From Laguncularia racemosa (lineage: Eukaryota; Streptophyta; Magnoliopsida; Myrtales; Combretaceae), in assembly GCA_037954665.1 (NCBI GenBank), contig JBBMOL010000184.1:930001-994000 (forward strand): a DNA stretch of 64,000 bases. The letters are read 5' to 3'. The position numbers were made by a program, and so were the translations under genes. The notes under the pieces were generated by a model. That model was not told the DNA's origin, searched no databases, and saw nothing but the letters and a program-made list of their open reading frames with translations. Positions 11,005 to 21,710 of the stretch are shown here, piece after piece; position 1 is the stretch's first letter; each line of letters begins with the position of its first letter.

Positions 11005-12310
11005 CTGCATGCAAAAAAGCAGTATTTTCTGCTGAAGATACAAGCTACGTGCTAATCCACTGCAAGCTTAGATATAGTATTTTCGATTAGAAAAGTTTTA
11101 AACCGATCACATCACGAAGCATCTAATCCATCATCCGATTATCAAGTTCATCATTTCATATATATGATAAATTAATTTTACTAATCAAATAATAAACTAG
11201 ATAGTCGTGTTACAAACCTAATATTTAGCAGAGAGGTACGGTTTGTTGGCTGTCTATACTTTATTTCCAATCATTTTGGTCTAAATCTAATATGTCTAGA
11301 ACCCCTATAACTCTTGTATTTCATTGGATCCGTTGGTTTTGAGCTAAAGTGCAGACAGAGTTTAGAAAACGACCGAAATCAGCTAAATAGACAGGCTTTT
11401 GATCGATTCCCTTTGCATGTAATCACACATATATAATTTTATATACTTAATCCAATATTGGAATATTCTATTCCATGGGTCTGCATAGGTCTCGATCACA
11501 CCTAATAATATGCCCTTCTTTTCCACTGTTTTTTTTTTTTTTACTTATTCAACCCAAAAATTGAAAAGACAAGAAAGGGAATCTTTTGACTCCATACATT
11601 AATATGTTCAAGCAAATGGGAAAGTAGAAGTGAATATTTTTCATTGCAGAGAATAGAATTCAATTACAACAAAATAATGCAATAATGTCGCTATCTAACT
11701 GACTTTGTTAAGAGAGGGATGTCATGTTATATATTAACTAGAGTAGTGGTCTAGTTAAATAAAAATTTAAAAATATATTAATTTTATTAGTTTTTTTAAA
11801 TGAATTAAACACAATTAAATATTACTGTCTTAGCGATGTCTTCACCCATTATAACTAAACACGTGAATATATAATACAAATTAAAAAGATTTATTTATTA
11901 TTTCTGTTTTTTACATAGTTATGATTGATAAAGTCACTATTATGACAGCAAAATGGGAATGGGACAGCCAATATTCATCCTCTCTTACGCTGCTGTCCAT
12001 AATTTGTAGTGTTTATCCATATCTCGTCCAAGGATCATCATCTTACTCGATTTGGCTCAAACTTTTTGACAAAAAGTAAAAATTCTTTAGACTTTCTGGG
12101 GAATTAGAAAGTAAGGTACTGTAGTCAAATACGTCAAGCTACAGCAAATAACCAATAGATAGCATTTAAATTGAAGGTCCATATGGATACAGTATCGTAT
12201 ATTTCTTTAAATCACCAAGCATATATTCCCTAGAGAGTAGGAATTTCCATTTCGGTTGCGTTGCTTCTTATCTTTGCCTCTTCTACGAAATAACCATAAC
12301 AAAAGGGGGT
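11005..12310. other. AT-rich spacer, nothing recognised
   Basis: No gene, RNA or repeat could be supported. Confidence 0.4.
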
Positions 12311-12314
12311 GATA

Positions 12315-12580
12315 ATATCTAAATTATTACCTTAATTTTGGTTTTTTTATTTTATATTAAAAGTTTAAAATTCTTAAATATTATATACAGATGATTCTTT
12401 ACTTATTAAATTTATTATTTTATCTATAATTATATTTTTTTTATCAATAATTATTTACTATGTCATCATTTTTTAAAATAATAGAGATAGCAAATTTTAC
12501 AAACAAAAATTTAATTAATATAATAATTAACAATTTAAATTTCATGTTAAAAAAAAAAAAAACGTAAAGTTGAAATAGCG
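12315..12580. mobile_element. AT-rich MITE-like element, copy 1
   Basis: The left end (about 12,325-12,390) and the reverse complement of the right end (about 12,515-12,575) match imperfectly over about 60 bp, including an oligo-T tract followed by AAAGTTTAAAATT-like sequence. The inner part resembles the element at about 20,415-20,660. Exact ends and target duplication were not determined. Confidence 0.4.
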
Positions 12581-15500
12581 CCACTCGTCACCACCGACGG
12601 AAGCCCAACACTAGATCCAGCACCACCATTGCACCCTCCCAACCCAACACGGCGATTCACCGGACGTATGGACTCGCGAACTACGCGAGCAGATTGTAAC
12701 TGTGGCAACCACGGACCAGACATTTCGACACAAGCCAGAGTGACTAGACATAAACCTTGGCAACATCGAACTGCCCGCGTTATGACCCAAGAATAAATGG
12801 GGGAAATGTATTGGCATATTAGTTAGAGAATTAAATCGGATCAAGGGAATTTATTAGCATATTGGTTGAAAAATTAGTTGGGTCATTTCATATTAATTAG
12901 ATCCTTAAAAATTAATAGGTTATTAATCAAACAATATGAATAGCCTGTCGCGAAAAATGTAACAAATTCATGTATATACGATCAAGATATTAGAAAATTA
13001 TTTCTCCTCTCTGTATCCACTCTTTAGGAAGATTGTCTTATCTTGAATAGAGAGTATTTTACAATTTTTGTATACAAAATTTCAATATTTACTAAACCGG
13101 GCAAGAGGCCTTATTAACCTAGGTCCAATGTTTAATATGGCTCGCACTTAATGTTGGGTCCGTTTGAGTCGAAGCAAACTTCACGCGAGCTAACCCAGTG
13201 AACATGGTGGCTTTCTTGTGGCCAACATTGCACTAGCAGTGGAAGCTTGGTGGTTCTAATTGGCTGGATCCACGTATTGGGGGATTCCACGATCGGGGAT
13301 GGCTTAAAGGTTTAGGTTCGTGTAGTGGCTGGGCTATGTGGTCGAAGCACCCAATGAGTGGGTGGTGGCCCATGGGCTTGTTTAGGTGGTAAAATGTTAG
13401 GTGTTGTTATTGTACTACTAGGGTCTTAAAAAAGACAAGCATAATTTGGATATTTTAATTATATGTCTATTCTATATTATATTATTTAACTATTGTATGT
13501 ATGTATTTACTTTGAATTTGTTATCGGCATTAAGGTTTGTAATTTTGTACATGATTACAATATTCTTGAGAATTTGAAATAGGTATCCTTGATAAGTATT
13601 CACAAGAAAATTAAGTAATTTTTTAAATAATTCTCTTATAATTTTGCAAATTTCCTTATTTATACAATCCTTTATTTTTGTAAGTGACTATAAAATTTAT
13701 TATTTTTTTTTTTCTCCTTTAAAACCTCCGTAATACCTAATTAAGAATATTTGATTAATTTGAACGGCTAGCCACCACAATGACCTTTGCTTTATCGGAT
13801 GAGAATTGAGAAATGCCGATTTATGTTTGGAGGGACGATGATATAATTAAAGATGGAGATGTTGATAAGGACACAGAAATTGTTGGGGCCTTGCCAGCAA
13901 GATTTCATCCTATCCACATTTGATTCAAAAGATGGTGATAGGGAAGATGAGAAGATGATATTTGATAATAACAACGTAAGCAACGACCACCAAGCATTTA
14001 GGAGGAAATCATTCCGGTTTCAAAGCAGAGATTAAAATGTTTTCAACACTATGGAACCTGTACAAACTTTTATGAAGAGTGGAGTGGCAAAGTGATTTTA
14101 TGAACTCGTTGTCAATTTGAAATACAGCGGATTTATAAACATATACAGTGATTTTACAAACTTGTGAAAAATGTGCATGTTCCACAATGAAACTTTATCT
14201 CTAGGATTGAAGATACAGCAATACCAACTCATGAGCCAAGTCCACAACTTGTTAGTTAGCTTCCCCCCTCTAGTCTTCCATTATTGACTCACTGTTAAAT
14301 TCTCTTTTCACCCCTTGCGATCAATTAGCTATAAATTTGAAATTATTGTGGCACTTTGAGAATAAAGCCTCTTTAAAGGATGAGTACATTGCAATTTCTT
14401 TAAGAAAAACTGTGATCTCGTGATAAATTAATTGATTATTAGCCTAACATTTTAATCTAAAAGTAGTAAATAACCATATCAACAAGTGGTTAATAGGTTT
14501 TTTCAATCACGAAACCCAAAATTTTATTATACACGTAAAACTTCACTTACATAGATTATCCCAATCTCTCCTCCTAGATATGCAATGTTATAATGCAAAA
14601 GTAGAGAACGGTCAAGCCAAAAGGTAGTTGATTGATCTTTTCAACTACAAGATCCAAAAGCCCTTAACTAGTATTGACTTAACATTCTATACCTTTTCCT
14701 TATAAACCAATATTAGTTATCTCTCATAATTAATGTAGGACTTTACTACAACGAGAGAGTCAAAAATAAAAAGATGCAAATAGAATTTGTTTAAAGTGAA
14801 AACTCATTAATGAAAATACACTTTAAGATTTTATAATTTTTTTCTTCCTCTCAGTATAGAGTTTATCATTAGTTAAAAATAAAAATATAATTTTTTTATT
14901 ACTTCTAAATTAATTTTTACGATTGAAATACACGAAGGTATGATGGTACCGAATAGTATGGGCATTGTTAAATGAGCAACATAAAGAAAAGAGTATATAA
15001 GATCTTAATACTTCGAGTTAGCTCTAATTGAGTCTTAAAACCTTTGAAATTATCAATCAAAGTCCTACACTTTTGATGTTAATATCAATTAAATTGTGGT
15101 GTAAAATTGAAAATAGGGGATGAGGGCGCATAAGGTAATGCAAAAAGATGATTTATTTTTTTTAATGATGTAATTAATTGATAAAGATTCTATGCAATAG
15201 CTCAATTGAGTCATGTCATTGCATCCCATAACACAAAAGTTTAGCAATTCATGGACAGTGGACTATATGCATCACTTAAAATATATATTTCCATTTAACA
15301 TTATATTGTGTAACATACGTAAATCATATTTTTGTACTTAGGCTCAATTGCAAATCATCTTTGGTATCCCTATAACTAACTTTTTCCTTATTAACTCTTT
15401 TTATATTTAATTCACTACATGTCATACCATATAATATATCCTCTTATGTTTGCTTGATCTTTCTTAAAATGTTATTTTATTAGATGTGGTTGCACATTTT

Positions 15501-15740
15501 AGAAATTTTACAAATTAATTGAGTTTGACTCCAAGATTTTAAGACTTTCTTTGCACTTATTAGGAGGAGTAATTCCTCCTTCTATCTTACCCTTATATAG
15601 AAACTCTAACTTAAGTAAACTATAAATCTAGCTCTCTAGGAAGCTATAATTCAAATATTTAAACATTAGCTATTTAGTTTGCTGCATTATATCTATTATT
15701 GAAATTTTTTTTATTCAATTATATCTCATATTTATTGTGT
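12581..15740. other. Mixed intergenic stretch without a clear gene
   Basis: It holds two locally GC-richer pieces (about 12,580-12,800 and 13,085-13,400) that stand out from the AT-rich surroundings and may be fragments of elements. The pair of AGCTC(A)TAATTGAGTC-like sequences near 15,018 and 15,200 suggests another small degenerate element. No reading frame with family similarity was found. Confidence 0.35.
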
Positions 15741-15748
15741 TTAGTATA

Positions 15749-16506
15749 ATTTGAATTGGTAGACATTGGTAAAATCTGTTGTAGAATAAGAGTAATGTGG
15801 TAGTTAATCAAGGAATTATGCATCATTTTCTCTCTCTCTCTTTTTTTTCTTTTCATTTTTGTTTCATATTTAGAAGGTTTCTATTTTATTGGCTTATTCT
15901 ACACTACAAATGAGATTACAAATAGCTACTTAGAGTTTACTATAAAAATGGCTTATACCTAGGCTTAGTGCGAAAGCTTGGTGTTCGAAGAGTTTGATAA
16001 ATTTGATTAAAGTGAGTCCGAGATTGATTTTTGGAAATCTTGAGAAATAAGTTATATCTATAACTCTATGTAGACTTTAGAAAGTGAATTTAATATTATC
16101 TCTATAAGTGAGATTGTTATACTTTTTGATTAATTTTTATATATCATTTGATTGTACTCTCTTATAATCTTTAATAAATTGCTACTATTCTTTTTCTCAT
16201 GATTTTTTCCTCTATGTTGAGTCACCATGCAAGCTATTTGTGTTGATCTCTTCTCTCATATCTATCTTTCTTGTTATGTTGTTTCATGTGATTTGGAATC
16301 AACTACTTTCCATTGCATACCTTATCAAATTGTGATTACTGCCTAAGGTTGAATTATTAAGTAGATTACAGTAAGGGTTGCATTATTGAATCAAAAAAGT
16401 TGCTTTGGTGGTTACAATGAAATGTGGTGTCAAAAAGATATTGCAACATGCATGATTGTTGTTTATGGTGCCCATGCAATGTATTTTGGAAAAAAATGAA
16501 GATTCG
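15749..16506 (+). repeat. LTR-like repeat, copy A
   Basis: This stretch shares an ordered series of blocks with copy B: AGTATAATTTGAATT...TAGACAT at the start, then GGCTTAGT, CTTGGTG, TATGTAGACTTT, GAAATTGTTATACTTT-like, TTCTCTCATATTTTTCT-like and TCCGTTGCATA-like blocks. The order and wording recall the R-U5 part of copia LTRs. The last about 170 bp have no match after copy B and may be leader sequence. Confidence 0.5.
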
Positions 16507-16608
16507 TCTAGTATAATTTGAATTCTTAGACATCGATGAAACCCCTTTTACAATAGAATTAACCCGATGTGATTTTGCTAGAAGAGGAAAAGAAAAAGTG
16601 AATGATTA
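16507..16608 (+). repeat. LTR-like repeat, copy B, left part
   Basis: It starts with the same AGTATAATTTGAATT block as copy A and is interrupted by the hAT element that begins at 16,617. It continues at 19,852. Confidence 0.45.
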
Positions 16609-16616
16609 GGGAGGGG
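16609..16616. repeat. Left target-site duplication of the 3.2-kb hAT element
   Basis: GGGAGGGG, matching GGGAGGGC at 19,844-19,851 in seven of eight positions; 8 bp is the hAT duplication length. Confidence 0.65.
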
Positions 16617-16788
16617 TAGACAAAGGAATGAGCCAAGCCAAATCACCGACCTAGCCTAAACTGGCTCGTGGGAACCCATTATACTAGGCAAGAAACCCAT
16701 TAGATAGGCTAGTTTTCGAATGGGTTGTCTAACAACCCATTGACCCAGCTTGGCATGATTCGGTGGGTTAATAGGTCCTTGGAAAAAA

Positions 16789-16811
16789 GGGGGGGGGGGG
16801 GGGAGGGGGGG
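16789..16811 (+). repeat. Poly-G tract
   Basis: Fifteen G, one A, then seven G, inside the left part of the hAT element. Length may be unreliable in assemblies. Confidence 0.9.
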
Positions 16812-17708
16812 ATGAGGAACCCACATGCAATGCAAGCTCATGACAAGCAAAAAATAAAAAATAAAATAGGGAAAAGGAAGAAAACAAATAATGGCAAAGT
16901 CTGAAAGGAAGAAAGAAAGAATGAAAAGGAGAAAAGAAAGAAGAATGAAAAAAAACAAAAGAAAGAAGACAAAGAAAAGGTTGAGTTGAATTTGAAAAGC
17001 ACTGCAGTGAAAGAAGAAATTATTCACACAAGTTATTATTTTGAAACACGAAGTAAGATTGCAAGCTAAATAAAAAAAAAATAGAATATCGTTTTAAATG
17101 CATATGCAAGGTAACAAATAATAGGATTGCAACCATAGGTGTACACATGAGGATTTTTCAAATTTAAGCTTTAAAGTTGACTTCAAAACAAAATGGACAG
17201 CGTGCAGAAATTTACAAGTATTAGGCTTACAAGCGTTGGAATTAGAATGCATAAAATTTTTTAATTTGAACATTGCAAAGCAAGAGAAAATTTGAAACAT
17301 TGTAAGAAGGTTATATATATTTATGCCTCTACAATCATTTGATTATCTATGAAAAAAAAAGTCTACTTAACTCTTAGAAATTTTGTATTTTTTATGCTTT
17401 CATTTGCTTAACTCTTCAATTTATGTAGCTTGCAAGTATTTATGTTATCTAGATTATTTTTGTTGCCCATATTTAAGTGTCTTTCACCGAATATATATTT
17501 TTTTTCCAGTTACCAGATCATCAAGTTATGATTTTTCCATATAAGTATTTTCTTTTTATATTAATTTAAAAATGATAAGTTTCTTTTATGGTTCATCTTC
17601 TGGTAAGAAGGGAAGTTTTAGAAAATGTGATAAGGGAAAATTTTTTTAATGTAAACCTATGCAATTTTTTTACGTGAAGGGTTACGATCTCTATGGCTTC
17701 ACTAACAA

Positions 17709-17927
17709 GTGATTAGAGGATTTGATAATGCCACCTCGGGCTTAGAGCACATGACTCTCGATAGACAAAGTCAACTATTGCCACAAAAGGGTAGTGAGGA
17801 GGAAGCAAAAGAAGAGGAAGAAGACGATGTCCAAAAAGTGTTAAAGGAAAAAGTACTAAGCCACATATGTAGCAAATCTAGCTCCACAGGTAAACTACCA
17901 TACCACTCAAATCTGACATTTTTATAA
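17709..17927 (+). pseudogene. Possible 5' coding fragment inside the hAT element
   Basis: A 72-codon frame with an acidic run (EEEAKEEEEDDVQKVLKEK) and SSSTG, ending at a donor-like CAG/GTAAAC near 17,889. It could be an N-terminal transposase exon because it lies inside the hAT element upstream of the transposase remains, but it has no recognisable BED finger. The assignment is inference from position. Confidence 0.25.
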
Positions 17928-17995
17928 AATTGCATGGGAAGATGAGAGTATTTATGCATATCGCAACTATTGTCAATCAAGTTACACATGGAAGA

Positions 17996-18018
17996 GGGGG
18001 GGGGGGGGGGGGGGGGGG
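17996..18018 (+). repeat. Poly-G tract of 23
   Basis: An uninterrupted run of 23 G followed by TGGAGG. It is strongly out of character for this AT-rich region. Confidence 0.92.
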
Positions 18019-18562
18019 TGGAGGTGAGACTTTGAACAGGCACATGCGATTGAAGCATCCAACGAAGTTTGGTGTAGATAAGTCATAGCAACAAATATCC
18101 TAGTCTGGAGGTTTGCAATTATCAAGCCTATTTTGGTATTCTACCGAAAGGCAAAAAGTTGTCCTGGTATAATACTTAACCAAATGTCATTTATCATGGA
18201 GTCATCTTCCATAACTGCTTGGAGTACGAATGAGAAGCTTTGATTCCAAGTTTACAAAGTTACAACCAAAAAATGATGCAACAAACCACTATAAAACTAT
18301 ATCACAACGATAAGCATGAATTAAGTGCTATATTTAATTCTCTTGACATGCAAGTTTCTATTTGCGTGGATATATGAATCGATCCATGGCTGGATGATTT
18401 GTACATTGGAATTACATGTCACTAAATAAATGATACATGGTAAGTACTAAAAAGAATAATAGCACTTAGGATTTTTAACAAATGTCATACAGTGCAAAAT
18501 ATTTTTCATATAATAAATATTATTTTAGGTGGATACTTATTGACTAAAAATATTTTTTCAAT

Positions 18563-18634
18563 CAGTTTTGAAAATGCAGTCGCTAACACCATATCCATTG
18601 ATGAACTTGAAGAGTTATGTCAACTTACACTAGG
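18563..18634 (+). pseudogene. Exon-like fragment in the hAT element
   Basis: An acceptor-like CAATCAG is followed by a frame reading FENAVANTISIDELEELCQ and then a donor-like CTAG/GTGAGAC. It lies upstream of, and on the same strand as, the transposase remains, so it may be another transposase exon. I cannot align it to a known domain. Confidence 0.22.
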
Positions 18635-18924
18635 TGAGACTTTTTTTTCACATATAATGTGTCTACTATATTTTAAATCTTTGTGTTAGAGATAGTCTAA
18701 ATTATTGAAATTTTAAGATATCCCATATAAGACAAGTAGTTAGTTTTTTTATTGATTATCCATTTGTAAATAAGGCATGGAGGAAATTTTGTATTAATAA
18801 CGAAATGCGACCTAAAAAATTTAGAAAAGACATTAAGCATAGCTGAAATTTCATATATCGACTTCTGAAAAGTACAGTTCCCTATAAAGATGCGTTATGT
18901 TCATTTACTATAATAAATGTTACA

Positions 18925-19683
18925 GACATTCCATTGCATCCCAGCAATTGGGATATATACAGCACAATGTTAAATGTGTTAAGAGTTTTCCATGAGTATA
19001 TACTGACATTTTCTTTAGTGTTCCAAGTTAGTATTCAATTTTTCTTAATGGATACCGTAAATTTACTATCAATATTGCTTGAAACCTGAGGTGACCCATT
19101 TCTTCAAGTGACTACTAATGAAATGGTTGCAATGTGGTTGCTATATTATAGGAAAATTATTGCCATTTATCTCGTTATTTCTATTTTAAATCCGTGTTGT
19201 AAGAAAAACATACTTTTATAATATTTCAATTTATATTATCAAATTATTGATACATTTTCTAACACTCAAAACGCTTATGCCATTACTGCAACACAAGAAC
19301 TATAACAAGCAATCTAAGTAATAGAAAACTTATTTTCTTACTTTTTTACTACATATGATGGTCAAGTTCCTGCAACTCTCTCACCATCCCTTAGCTCACA
19401 TGGTGCCACATATGATCATACCCTCTCTATGTAACGAATGATGGTGCAAAGGTTGAAGTGGCTCCTTACCAGTTCGAGTGAGTACATGAAATTTGACCAC
19501 TATTTCAACACAAACTTTTAATTTGGCGACAATAATATCACGGACTTCAACATCTTGAACCGGTGGAGAAGGTATAGGAAGACTTATCCAATTCTCTCTC
19601 AAAATGGCTCACCAAATTCTTGCTGTCTTACATCATCAGTAGTTGTTGAACAAGCTTTCAGCACAACCGGCCTTATCCTATGA
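18925..19683 (+). pseudogene. hAT (Ac-type) transposase, C-terminal half, broken
   Basis: From 18,925 one frame, with a single stop at about 19,090, gives in order PSNWD...LNVLRVFHEYILTFS, then GDPFLQVTTNEMVAMWLLYY, then IAIYLVISILNPCCK. This follows the hAT catalytic-domain layout W...L..F...T..FS...Y, then M..KF.KYW, then LDPR.K. After a gap with stops and frameshifts, frames at 19,560-19,683 give WRRYRKTYPIL, MAHQILAV and SSVVVEQAFSTTGLIL, the signature of the C-terminal dimerisation (hATC) domain, usually VASESAFSTGGRVL or similar. Conserved residues such as the Asp of LDPR are lost, so it cannot be active. Confidence 0.6.
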
Positions 19684-19828
19684 CCAAGCCCAAGCCTAAA
19701 TGCAGATTGATAAAAAAATAAAGGAAAAAATCAATAAAAAGATATATAAAGAATATAAAAAAAAAATTAAAAACCATTCATGGCCAAATTCACTTCTCTC
19801 CCGACCTATGACCAAGCCCAAGCCTAAA
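19677..19828 (+). repeat. 24-bp direct repeat near the right end of the hAT element
   Basis: Identical copies at 19,677-19,700 and 19,805-19,828, starting CCTATGACCAAGCCCAAG. Subterminal repeats like this are commonly transposase-binding regions in hAT elements; that role is inferred here. Confidence 0.6.
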
Positions 19829-19843
19829 CCGACTCGATGTCTA

Positions 19844-19851
19844 GGGAGGGC
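19844..19851. repeat. Right target-site duplication of the 3.2-kb hAT element
   Basis: GGGAGGGC, partner of GGGAGGGG at 16,609-16,616. Confidence 0.65.
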
Positions 19852-20390
19852 AATCGACTAGTTATAGGGGCAATTGATCAAACCTTTTACATTTAAAAAG
19901 CGGCAATGAACTTGCCATTATATCAATCAACCGAGGCATTGCAGGTTGTGTTCTGTGCTTCCTTTTTTTGAATTTCTTTGTTTGCTTTATATCATGCATA
20001 AATATAGGCTTAGTCCCTAAAGTTCTTGGTGAATTTATTAGTGTAAGGTATAGATTGACTCTTAGAGTTTACTAAGAGAGATTAATTATCTCTATTGGTT
20101 TATGTAGACTTTGATAAGTAGGTTATGTATGGTTTTTTTTTTTTTTTTTGAAATTGTTATACTTTGTGACTAAGTTTTGTATAGCCCTTACTTGTACCCT
20201 TTTGTGATTCTTAGCAAATTTCGGCTGCTCTTTTTCGCGTGGCTTTTTTTATCTTGCATTGAGATTTTCCATGTAAATATCCATGCTATTCCCTTCTCTC
20301 ATATTTTTCTCTGTTAATTTATTGGTTTATGTGACTAACTATCTTCCGTTGCATATTCTAATATATTCATATTGTTTAAGTGATCTAGTC
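19852..20390 (+). repeat. LTR-like repeat, copy B, right part
   Basis: It continues copy B after the hAT insertion, with the same ordered blocks as copy A: GGCTTAGT, TTCTTGGTG, TATGTAGACTTT, AAATTGTTATACTTTGTGA, TTCTCTCATATTTTTCT and TCCGTTGCATATTC. The phrase CGCGTGGCTTTTTTTATC...CCATGTAAATATC recalls the U5 of copia LTRs. No coding remains of a copia element were found between copies A and B. Confidence 0.5.
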
Positions 20391-20414
20391 TTATTAAAAC
20401 ATTTTGGGAAAGTG

Positions 20415-20660
20415 TTAAAATTATTACTTAAATTTTATATGTTTTTTTAATTTTACATCTAAAATTTAAAATTGATAAATATTATACAAAATAAAACTTT
20501 TACTTATCAAATTTAATACCTTACTTAAAATTGTATTATTTAACCAATAATTATTTGCAAATATTACCTATCTGAAAATGTTAAGGTAATAAAATTTTAC
20601 TACTAAAAAATTAATAGAATATAATATTTACTAATTTCAAACTTCAATGTATAATTCCAA
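20415..20660. mobile_element. AT-rich MITE-like element, copy 2
   Basis: Its left part (AAATTTAAAATTGATAAATATTATAC) and the reverse complement of its right part (AAGTTTGAAATTAGTAAATATTATA) match, and the core (TTACTTATCAAATTTAAT; CCAATAATTATTTGC) matches the element at about 12,315-12,580. Confidence 0.4.
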
Positions 20661-21494
20661 TTAGGAAAATGTTGGAAGTTTAGAATCCGGTCATTCTGGA
20701 CTCAGTCCTCCATTGATTTATCCTACAGCTTATAGAGTCCACCCACGTGAGCCGTTAGTGCAGTCTCAATTTTCTGGAGGCTAGACTTTCTGCAGTATAT
20801 ATTCACCCCATCCAAAGACGCAGAGGGCTAGCCTATCCGGATAATGATTAATGAATGCTATCCATACAGTTCCAGTGGCGTTCTGAGAAGGCTTGCATGC
20901 AATGATTTTGGTACACTTTCTGGATAATGTGGGTCAAAGTTGAACACTACAAAAGAACTTAACATTGATCTGAAAATAAACAAATAAATCACAAGTTTGA
21001 TCGGGCCAGCCGCCTCAATCCAGCAAGCCGGTCTATAAGCTATTTCAACTTGAATTCATTTATAATGAATTAATGATGTACTATGGAGTTCAAGCTAAGT
21101 CCAACAATAATCCACTAAAAATTTTTAATTATGCAAACCTTCTAATTGTTCTTCTCCTAATTATAGAGAAAGTGTAGATGGTTATCCTAAAAGTACTTTT
21201 TTTTTTTTTTTTACGATTTTAAATAAAGAAAATTTTTATTTTTTTATATACTTACCTTTTATAAAGTATCTAATCAATATTAAAAGATATGACAAGATTT
21301 TTAACAAGTATTTGAGAATACCGATTAATAAAATCCAAATAATCAAATTAAAATATAGTTATAAGATGAGACATTCTTATGTTAAGTTTTAAATTGTATA
21401 AACCTCTTCAAAATCCATAAATAAAATAATAATAATAATAAAGCATTTATCATCAAATAATCTATAGAAAAAAAATAATATTTCAACACTTTTA

Positions 21495-21506
21495 TAGTCT
21501 AATAGT
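21495..21506 (+). other. SINE-like box A (tRNA-type promoter)
   Basis: TAGTCTAATAGT, nearly the same as TAGTCTAATGGT at 40,176, both preceded by TTTA. It fits the box A pattern of RNA polymerase III promoters loosely; a box B is not clear here. Confidence 0.25.
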
Positions 21507-21671
21507 ATTAATACTACCTTATTAGTAGGATGAACCAAATTGAAAATTTTATTATTTTATTGCAATAAAGGAAAAAGAAAAAAAGAAAGAAAGAAGAAGA
21601 AGACGAAGACATGTACATAAAATCAACAAGAGAAGAAAGTCGATTACATGTGAATTACATATGGTCAATGG

Positions 21672-21710
21672 TGGTTCAATGGTATCATCTCAGCATGGAG
21701 ATTCGAAACT
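21672..21710 (+). other. SINE-like box A and box B
   Basis: TGGTTCAATGGT at 21,672-21,683 and GATTCGAAACT at 21,700-21,710 match the box A and box B consensus in 9 of 12 and 9 of 11 positions. The spacing is shorter than in a tRNA, so this would be a decayed tRNA-derived SINE rather than a tRNA gene. Confidence 0.3.

Larger units (their letters stand above)
16617..19843 (+). mobile_element. Decayed hAT transposon, 3.2 kb
   Basis: The left end starts TAGACAAAGGAATGAGCC and the reverse complement of the right end starts TAGACATCGAGTCGG; both continue with further weak similarity (AGCCAAGCC against AGGCTTGG). The 8-bp flanks match in seven positions. Transposase remains at 18,925-19,683 lie inside, near the right end. 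Subterminal regions are rich in short ACCCATT and CAAGCCC motifs, as usual in hAT elements, including a 24-bp direct repeat (19,677-19,700 and 19,805-19,828). Two long poly-G tracts lie inside. The element interrupts LTR-like copy B. Confidence 0.65.
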
